Assembly: GCA_030374735.1 (NCBI GenBank)
Contig: JASCIV010000841.1
Span: 1 to 11,363 of the forward strand
Direction: 5' to 3'
DNA from: Gracilaria caudata
Taxonomy: Eukaryota > Rhodophyta > Florideophyceae > Gracilariales > Gracilariaceae
Length of the DNA stretch: 11,363 bases
Shown piece after piece: positions 6,892 through 11,363 of the stretch. The notes under the pieces were generated by a model, which worked only from the letters and a program-made list of their open reading frames with translations, did no database searches and was not told the origin of the DNA. The position numbers were made by a program, and so were the translations under genes. Each line of letters opens with the position of its first letter. The first letter of the stretch is position 1.

Positions 6892-6901
6892 ATTAAAGAT
6901 T

Positions 6902-8131
6902 ATGGCACGTGCAAAATTTGAACGAAAAAAACCTCATGTTAATATTGGAACAATAGGACATGTTGATCATGGAAAAACAACCCTTACAGCAGCTATATCA
7001 GCAACTTTAGCTGCTGCAAATGATACAAAAGCAAAAAAATTTGACGAAATTGATGCTGCTCCAGAAGAAAAAGCAAGAGGAATAACAATTAATACTGCTC
7101 ATGTTGAATACGAAACTCAAAATCGTCATTATGCCCACGTAGATTGTCCAGGTCATGCAGACTATGTAAAAAACATGATTACGGGTGCAGCTCAAATGGA
7201 CGGGGCTATTTTAGTTGTATCAGCTGCCGATGGACCAATGCCTCAAACAAGAGAACATATATTACTTGCTAAACAAGTAGGAGTACCTAATATTGTGGTT
7301 TTTTTAAATAAGCAAGACCAGGTGGATGATGAAGAACTATTAGAGCTAGTAGAATTAGAAGTACGAGAATTATTAGTACAATATGATTTTCCGGGTGAAG
7401 ATATTCCATTTGTAGCAGGTTCTGCACTATTAGCTTTAGAAAAAGTAACAGAAAATAATACTATTCAAAGGGGAGAAAACGAATGGGTTGACAAAATTCA
7501 TTCATTGATGGATGCAGTGGATGAGTACATTCCAACCCCTGTCAGAGATGTAGAAAAAACATTTTTAATGGCCGTGGAAGATGTATTTTCAATTACAGGA
7601 AGAGGTACTGTTGCTACAGGAAGAATTGAAAGAGGTGTTATCAAAGTTGGTGACACAATAGAAATAGTAGGATTAAGAGAAACTGCTACTACTACAATTA
7701 CTGGACTGGAAATGTTTCAAAAAACTTTAGATGAAGGTATGGCCGGAGATAATATAGGCATATTATTACGAGGAATACAAAAAAAGGACATTGAAAGAGG
7801 AATGGTTTTAGCACAACCTGGCACTATTACACCTCATACTCAATTTGAAGCAGAAGTATATATACTAACTAAAGAAGAGGGTGGAAGACATACTCCTTTT
7901 TTCTCAGGATACCGTCCACAATTTTATGTGCGAACTACCGATGTAACAGGAACAATTACACAGTTCACTGCAGATGATGGCTCTGCTGCAGAAATGGTTA
8001 TGCCAGGGGATAGAATTAAAATGAGCGCTGAACTAATTAATCCTATTGCTATTGAACAAGGAATGAGATTTGCGATACGTGAAGGTGGTAAAACTGTAGG
8101 GGCAGGTGTAGTTTCTAAAATTCTTGAGTAA
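6902..8131 (+). CDS. tufA: Elongation factor Tu
   Basis: Encodes 409 residues, full length for plastid EF-Tu, the GTPase that delivers aminoacyl-tRNA to the ribosomal A site. GTPase motifs are intact: GHVDHGKT (P-loop, 19-26), RGITIN of switch I (59-64), DCPGH (G3, 81-85), NKQD (G4, 136-139) and SAL (G5, 174-176). Domains II and III follow, roughly from 210 and 310, with RGTVATGRIERG (234-245) and a GYRPQFYVRTTDVTG block in domain III. Relative to E. coli a short insertion lies around 183-196 before the VDKIHSLMDAVDEYIP helix, a feature common in cyanobacterial and plastid EF-Tu. Strong Shine-Dalgarno upstream; only 10 bp separate its stop from rps10. Confidence 0.99.
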   Translation: MARAKFERKKPHVNIGTIGHVDHGKTTLTAAISATLAAANDTKAKKFDEIDAAPEEKARGITINTAHVEYETQNRHYAHVDCPGHADYVKNMITGAAQMDGAILVVSAADGPMPQTREHILLAKQVGVPNIVVFLNKQDQVDDEELLELVELEVRELLVQYDFPGEDIPFVAGSALLALEKVTENNTIQRGENEWVDKIHSLMDAVDEYIPTPVRDVEKTFLMAVEDVFSITGRGTVATGRIERGVIKVGDTIEIVGLRETATTTITGLEMFQKTLDEGMAGDNIGILLRGIQKKDIERGMVLAQPGTITPHTQFEAEVYILTKEEGGRHTPFFSGYRPQFYVRTTDVTGTITQFTADDGSAAEMVMPGDRIKMSAELINPIAIEQGMRFAIREGGKTVGAGVVSKILE

Positions 8132-8141
8132 AAATAAACAT

Positions 8142-8459
8142 ATGAAAATTCATAATCAAAATAAAATACGTATTAAACTACAAGCTTACGAACATGCTTT
8201 ATTAGCTAGATCATGCAAAACAATACTTGATACAGCTCATAGAACAAAAGTTAAAGCCAAAGGACCAACAGCTTTACCAACAAAACGCAAAATTTATTGT
8301 GTTTTACGCTCACCACATGTAGATAAAGATTCTAGAGAACATTTTGAAATACGATCACATAGAAAAATCATCGATATATATGAACCATCTTCACAAACAA
8401 TTGATTCTTTGATGAAACTTAACATTCCTTCCGGGGTAGACATTGAGATAAAACTATAA
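8142..8459 (+). CDS. rps10: 30S ribosomal protein S10 (uS10)
   Basis: Encodes 105 residues from the ATG at 8142, normal for uS10, a small-subunit head protein (also NusE, a transcription antitermination factor in bacteria). Conserved stretches are NKIRIKLQAYEHALL (7-21), KGPTALPTKRKIYCVLRSPH (40-59), DKDSREHFEIRSHRKIIDI (61-79) and the C-terminal LNIPSGVDIEIKL (93-105). A TTG six codons upstream (8124) keeps the frame open and would overlap the tufA end. The ATG is preferred because the extra residues SKNKH match nothing in the family. In bacteria rps10 usually leads the S10 operon; the tufA-rps10 linkage at the end of str is the cyanobacterial/plastid arrangement. Last gene of the long plus-strand cluster. 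Confidence 0.97.
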   Translation: MKIHNQNKIRIKLQAYEHALLARSCKTILDTAHRTKVKAKGPTALPTKRKIYCVLRSPHVDKDSREHFEIRSHRKIIDIYEPSSQTIDSLMKLNIPSGVDIEIKL

Positions 8460-8462
8460 AAC

Positions 8463-8497
8463 TGTCGTTAGAATACATTCAATGTATTCTAACGACA
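8463..8497. terminator. Perfect inverted repeat, probable bidirectional terminator / mRNA 3'-end hairpin
   Basis: A perfect 17-bp inverted repeat: the arm TGTCGTTAGAATACATT (8463-8479) and its exact reverse complement (8481-8497), with C8480 between. As RNA it would fold as about a 15-bp stem with a five-base loop. It begins 3 bp after the rps10 stop and ends 14 bp before the petF stop on the other strand, so it sits between two convergent genes. On the minus strand it is followed by a U-rich tract; on the plus strand only AUUUG follows. It may end transcription in both directions or protect the 3' ends of both mRNAs. Confidence 0.85.
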
Positions 8498-8511
8498 ATT
8501 TGATAAAACAA

Positions 8512-8817
8512 TTAATACAATGCCTCTTCTTGTAAAGCTAGAATAGTACAATCACTGCTAGGATAACTTACACAAGTTAAAATAAAACCTGCATTAATTT
8601 GATCATCATCTAAAAAAGATTGATCAGACTGGTCCACTGTACCTTCAAGCAATTTACCAGCACAAGTAGAACAAGCACCTGCCCTACAAGAATAAGGTAA
8701 CTCCAAACCCTGTTCTTCAGCTTCATCTAGAATATAAGTATCAGAAGGACAATCAATAACCGAGTTTATAGCTTCTTTATCTTCAGAAATTAAAGTGACT
8801 TTAAAGGTTTCAGACAT
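8512..8817 (-). CDS. petF: [2Fe-2S] ferredoxin I
   Basis: Encodes 101 residues, slightly longer than the usual 96-98 of plant-type ferredoxin, the soluble stromal carrier that takes electrons from photosystem I to FNR, nitrite reductase, thioredoxin reductase and others. The cluster ligands are Cys44, Cys49, Cys52 (in PYSCRAGACSTCAGK, 41-55) and Cys82 (LTCVSYP). SFLDDDQI (67-74) and the QEEALY end (96-101) are hallmarks of photosynthetic ferredoxins. Additional cysteines occur at 23 and 90. It is the only minus-strand gene in the window, convergent with rps10 and divergent from ycf38. It is retained in red-lineage plastids but has moved to the nucleus in green plants. Confidence 0.98.
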   Translation of the reverse strand: MSETFKVTLISEDKEAINSVIDCPSDTYILDEAEEQGLELPYSCRAGACSTCAGKLLEGTVDQSDQSFLDDDQINAGFILTCVSYPSSDCTILALQEEALY

Positions 8818-8824
8818 ATTACTT

Positions 8825-8830
8825 TCTCCT
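8825..8830 (-). promoter_or_regulatory. Strong Shine-Dalgarno sequence of petF
   Basis: On the minus strand AGGAGA lies 7 bp before the petF ATG, near-ideal spacing. It confirms the chosen start codon and groups petF with tufA and psbB as the genes here with classical ribosome binding sites. Confidence 0.8.
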
Positions 8831-8975
8831 ATGATAGTGAGATACTAAGATTATTAAAACTACCAATTGTATAAACGAACTAAATACTATAATGACTACA
8901 TATTAGTAAATCATAAAACAAAATAAATAACCATATAATATTTAAATATAATTACAATATATATAAAAAATATTA

Positions 8976-8987
8976 TAATTGCAATTA
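8976..8987. repeat. 12-bp perfect palindrome overlapping the candidate ycf38 -10
   Basis: TAATTGCAATTA is its own reverse complement and overlaps the TATAAT at 8974-8979. A near copy of its left part (TATAATTACAAT, 8947-8958, against TATAATTGCAAT, 8974-8985) lies 27 bp upstream with one mismatch. It could be an operator or just a chance product of AT-rich sequence. Confidence 0.3.
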
Positions 8988-9021
8988 AAAAACTTCTAAA
9001 TAAATTTACAAAATTAATATA

Positions 9022-9909
9022 ATGTTAAATACCGCAAGAGATAACACAAAGTATACTGACATAAAACTAAGACCTAAGAAGAATATCAAATCCAAAATAT
9101 ACATAAGAAATATATACCAAGAGATCTTTTGTTTAATTAAAAGATATTGTATACAAATAAAAAGAAGACCCTCTAGTTTATTTTCTGGTATATTGCAACC
9201 ATTATTATGGCTGATTTTATTTGGAGCATTATTTCAAAATGCACCAGTAAATCTATTGACACAAAACAAAACTTACTACCAATTTTTGAGTCCAGGAATT
9301 GTAGTTTTTTCATCTTTTACAGGAGCTATTAATTCAGGTCTACCTTTGATGTTTGATCGAGAATTTGGTTTCCTAAATAGATTACTCGTAGCTCCATTAA
9401 AATCCCGTGACTCACTATTAATATCTGCAATTATTTTTATTGCAATTATAACTACACTACAAACAAGTTTTATTATAATATCCAGTCTTTTAATAGAATA
9501 CAATAAATTACATATTCAACAAATCATAACTATATTTATCATACTTTTATTAGTTACACTCAGCATTGGCAGTATAAGCATTTGTTTAGCTTTTATTTTA
9601 CCTGGTCATATTGAATTTCTTGCAGTTATATTAATTGTTAATTTACCAACTTTATTTTCAAGCACAGCATTAGCTCCATTATCCTTTATGCCTTACTGGT
9701 TACAAATACTTGCCAGTATCAATCCACTAACTTATGCAATAGAAAGTATTAGATCTCTTTATTCAATACCTTATTTAAAATACAATACCGATATTATCAA
9801 AACAGCATGGCTTAACTTAAATATAAACAATAGTATATGGCTTTTAACAATTATAACCATTATATGCTTTTATTTAGTCAAGAATATTATTCTATATAAA
9901 TGTGAGTAA
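9022..9909 (+). CDS. ycf38: ABC-2 type transporter permease Ycf38
   Basis: Encodes a 295-residue membrane protein of the ABC-2 permease family, known in red algal plastids as Ycf38. After a polar, basic N-terminus (about 1-50) there are about six hydrophobic segments: roughly 55-72, 89-108, 131-158, 165-194, 197-217 and 271-291. Family marks are FDREFGFLNRLLVAPLKS (111-128), the cytoplasmic segment expected to couple to the ATPase, and INPLTYAIESIRSL (233-246) before the last helix. No ATP-binding domain or Walker motif is present, so it needs a separate ATPase, which is not encoded in this window. Substrate unknown. No Shine-Dalgarno precedes the ATG. Symbol assigned from family pattern, length and context. 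Confidence 0.88.
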   Translation: MLNTARDNTKYTDIKLRPKKNIKSKIYIRNIYQEIFCLIKRYCIQIKRRPSSLFSGILQPLLWLILFGALFQNAPVNLLTQNKTYYQFLSPGIVVFSSFTGAINSGLPLMFDREFGFLNRLLVAPLKSRDSLLISAIIFIAIITTLQTSFIIISSLLIEYNKLHIQQIITIFIILLLVTLSIGSISICLAFILPGHIEFLAVILIVNLPTLFSSTALAPLSFMPYWLQILASINPLTYAIESIRSLYSIPYLKYNTDIIKTAWLNLNINNSIWLLTIITIICFYLVKNIILYKCE

Positions 9910-9933
9910 AACCTAATTAATTGATCTGAAGAA

Positions 9934-9942
9934 TGTTATAAT
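9934..9942 (+). promoter_or_regulatory. Extended -10 promoter candidate for psbB
   Basis: TG (9934-9935), one base, then an exact TATAAT (9937-9942): a complete extended -10 element. At the 17-bp -35 position only TAATTA (9914-9919) is found, a poor match, and TTGATC (9921-9926) is too close. Extended -10 promoters can work without a good -35. The predicted start near 9949 would give a leader of about 75 nt before psbB. Confidence 0.55.
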
Positions 9943-9960
9943 AAATTACTATGTAGTTTA
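9942..9960 (+). promoter_or_regulatory. Small stem-loop near the predicted psbB +1
   Basis: TAAATTAC (9942-9949) can pair with GTAGTTTA (9953-9960) around a TAT loop, giving eight pairs with one U-G wobble in RNA. It overlaps the predicted transcription start, so it might instead belong to the 3' end of ycf38 mRNA. The stem is weak and function is uncertain. Confidence 0.25.
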
Positions 9961-10006
9961 TATATACAAAATAGTAAGAAAAGCAAAAATTTCACATCTC
10001 TTGACT

Positions 10007-10012
10007 AGGAGG
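10007..10012 (+). promoter_or_regulatory. Strong Shine-Dalgarno sequence of psbB
   Basis: A full AGGAGG, 11 bp before the ATG at 10024. It is the best ribosome binding site in the window and supports the start codon. Confidence 0.85.
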
Positions 10013-10023
10013 ATTATAGTTCA

Positions 10024-11363
10024 ATGGGATTACCATGGTATCGTGTACATACAGTTGTATTAAATGATCCAGGACGCTTAATATCTGTTCACTTAATGCA
10101 TACAGCCTTAGTAGCAGGATGGGCAGGTTCTATGGCTTTATACGAGTTAGCTGTTTTTGATCCATCTGATCCAGTCTTAAATCCTATGTGGAGACAAGGA
10201 ATGTTTGTCATGCCTTTTATGGCAAGGCTTGGAGTAACAGATTCATGGGGTGGATGGAGTATTACAGGAGAAAGCATTTCCAACCCTGGATTATGGAGTT
10301 TTGAAGGTGTTGCTATAACTCACATAGTCTTGTCAGGTATGTTATTTTTAGCATCTATATGGCATTGGGTTTACTGGGATTTAGAATTATTTAGAGATCC
10401 GAGAACAGGTGAACCTGCATTAGATTTACCTAAAATATTCGGTATTCATCTTCTATTATCTAGTTTACTGTGTTTTGGCTTCGGTGCATTTCATGCAACA
10501 GGATTATTTGGACCTGGAATATGGATATCAGATGGATATGGTATAACAGGAAAAGTTCAACCTGTTGCTCCAGCTTGGGGTCCAGATGGTTTCAATCCAT
10601 TTAACCCTGGTGGAGTAGCATCACATCATATAGCAGCAGGGACGGTAGGAATATTAGCAGGTTTGTTCCATCTTACTGTAAGGCCACCACAGCGCTTATA
10701 TAGGGCTTTGAGAATGGGGAATATAGAAACTGTACTATCCAGTAGCATATCTGCTGTGTTTTTTAGTGCTTTTGTAACCTGTGGTACCATGTGGTATGGC
10801 TCAGCAACAACTCCTATCGAACTTTTTGGGCCAACTAGATATCAATGGGATAGTGGATATTTTCAACAAGAAATTGAAAGAAGAGTGGAAAATTCACTAA
10901 ATGAAGGAGGAACACCTGAGGAAGCATGGTCTAAAATACCCGACAAATTAGCATTTTATGATTATATAGGAAATAATCCTGCAAAAGGCGGCTTATTCAG
11001 AGCTGGTCCTATGGATAAAGGAGATGGCATAGCAGAAGCATGGTTAGGACACCCAATATTTCAAGATAAAGAAGGAAGAGAATTAACAGTTAGAAGAATG
11101 CCTGCATTTTTTGAAACTTTTCCAGTCATACTTGTTGATAAAGATGGTATAATTCGCGCAGATATACCATTTCGAAGAGCTGAATCCAAGTATAGTATCG
11201 AACAAGTTGGTGTAACTGTTAGTTTTTATGGCGGAAAATTAAATGGAAAAGTATTTACTGACGCACCTAGTGTAAAAAAATATGCACGTAAAGCACAATT
11301 AGGAGAAGTCTTCGAATTCGATCGCACAACATTAGAATCAGACGGAGTATTTAGGAGTAGTCC
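10024..11363 (+). CDS. psbB: Photosystem II CP47 chlorophyll-binding core antenna (3' truncated by window)
   Basis: The frame is open from the ATG at 10024 to the window edge, giving 446 of the roughly 508-510 residues of CP47, the inner antenna that passes excitation to the photosystem II reaction centre. The N-terminus MGLPWYRVHTVVLNDPGRL is diagnostic. Histidines at 9, 23, 26, 100, 114, 142, 157, 201, 202 and 216 match known chlorophyll-ligand positions of CP47. Helical segments recur around 20-42, 95-118, 139-160, 200-220 and 235-258. The large lumenal loop between helices V and VI starts near 260, and helix VI with the C-terminus lies beyond the window. There is no intron or frameshift. 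A strong Shine-Dalgarno and an extended -10 promoter lie upstream. Confidence 0.99.
   Translation, partial: MGLPWYRVHTVVLNDPGRLISVHLMHTALVAGWAGSMALYELAVFDPSDPVLNPMWRQGMFVMPFMARLGVTDSWGGWSITGESISNPGLWSFEGVAITHIVLSGMLFLASIWHWVYWDLELFRDPRTGEPALDLPKIFGIHLLLSSLLCFGFGAFHATGLFGPGIWISDGYGITGKVQPVAPAWGPDGFNPFNPGGVASHHIAAGTVGILAGLFHLTVRPPQRLYRALRMGNIETVLSSSISAVFFSAFVTCGTMWYGSATTPIELFGPTRYQWDSGYFQQEIERRVENSLNEGGTPEEAWSKIPDKLAFYDYIGNNPAKGGLFRAGPMDKGDGIAEAWLGHPIFQDKEGRELTVRRMPAFFETFPVILVDKDGIIRADIPFRRAESKYSIEQVGVTVSFYGGKLNGKVFTDAPSVKKYARKAQLGEVFEFDRTTLESDGVFRSS

Larger units (their letters stand above)
8818..9021. promoter_or_regulatory. Divergent petF / ycf38 intergenic region
   Basis: A 204-bp, very AT-rich spacer between the divergent petF and ycf38; it must hold both promoters. 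For ycf38 the best candidate is ATTACA (8951-8956, 4/6 match to -35), 17 bp, TATAAT (8974-8979). For petF only weak minus-strand candidates can be named, for example TATAGT (reverse of 8886-8891). Base composition makes chance matches likely. No tRNA-like or coding potential is visible. Confidence 0.4.

Noticed and set aside
7488..7493. TTGACA inside tufA
   Set aside because: No -10 hexamer at a proper distance; it is codon content within a conserved coding region. The same holds for TTGACA at 9256-9261 in ycf38.
8124..8141. TTG start giving rps10 six extra residues and overlap with tufA
   Set aside because: The extra residues do not match the uS10 family, and the ATG at 8142 gives the normal length. 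All other genes here can be read from ATG.
8818..9021. Hidden tRNA or small RNA gene in the petF/ycf38 spacer
   Set aside because: I see no cloverleaf arms, no GTTC-type T-loop and very little G or C; the content fits promoters only.
10001..10020. TTGACT and TATAGT just before psbB, resembling a -35/-10 pair
   Set aside because: The spacer is only 8 bp, and the AGGAGG lies between them, so transcription from there would start within the coding region.
1..11363. Mobile element, CRISPR array, intron or undescribed defence-like system
   Set aside because: All coding sequence belongs to known plastid families in the expected order. There are no spaced direct repeats, no transposase or maturase motifs and no interrupted genes.

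Overview
This window is a piece of a plastid genome, most likely from a red alga and probably a florideophyte. The evidence is direct. The sequence is AT-rich and compact. It has a bacterial-type ribosomal-protein supercluster and photosystem II gene psbB (CP47). It also has genes that green plastids generally lack but red algal plastids keep: secY, tufA next to rps10, rpl31, petF and the ABC-2 permease gene ycf38. A plastid of secondary red origin is less likely because ycf38 is present, but it is not formally excluded. No genus can be assigned from sequence alone.

Layout. From 1 to 8459, sixteen genes run on the plus strand in the fused bacterial spc-alpha-str order: rps8 (3' end only), rpl6, rpl18, rps5, secY, rpl36, rps13, rps11, rpoA, rpl13, rps9, rpl31, rps12, rps7, tufA, rps10. 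Spacers are mostly 10-50 bp. The one wide gap, 101 bp before rps12, holds an exact consensus sigma70-type promoter (TTGACA, 17 bp, TATAAT). It is followed by a small perfect hairpin that starts at the predicted +1. Just after rps10 lies a 17-bp perfect inverted repeat (8463-8497), the likely bidirectional terminator for rps10 and the convergent petF (minus strand, 8512-8817). A 204-bp very AT-rich spacer separates petF from the divergent ycf38 (9022-9909). Then comes psbB from 10024, which runs off the right edge after about 446 codons.

How the genes work together. The long cluster encodes 30S and 50S ribosomal proteins, elongation factor Tu, the alpha subunit of plastid-encoded RNA polymerase (PEP) and the thylakoid SecY translocon channel. 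These are parts of the organelle's own gene expression and membrane insertion machinery. petF (ferredoxin) and psbB (CP47) belong to photosynthetic electron transport. Ycf38 is a membrane permease without a recognisable ATPase partner in this window.

All visible start codons are best read as ATG, and all 18 visible stop codons are TAA. Strong Shine-Dalgarno sequences are confined to tufA, petF and psbB. I see no tRNA, rRNA, intron, mobile element or CRISPR array, and no undescribed multi-gene system. The points most worth following up are regulatory: the internal rps12 promoter with its leader hairpin, the convergent terminator, and the palindrome in the petF/ycf38 spacer.
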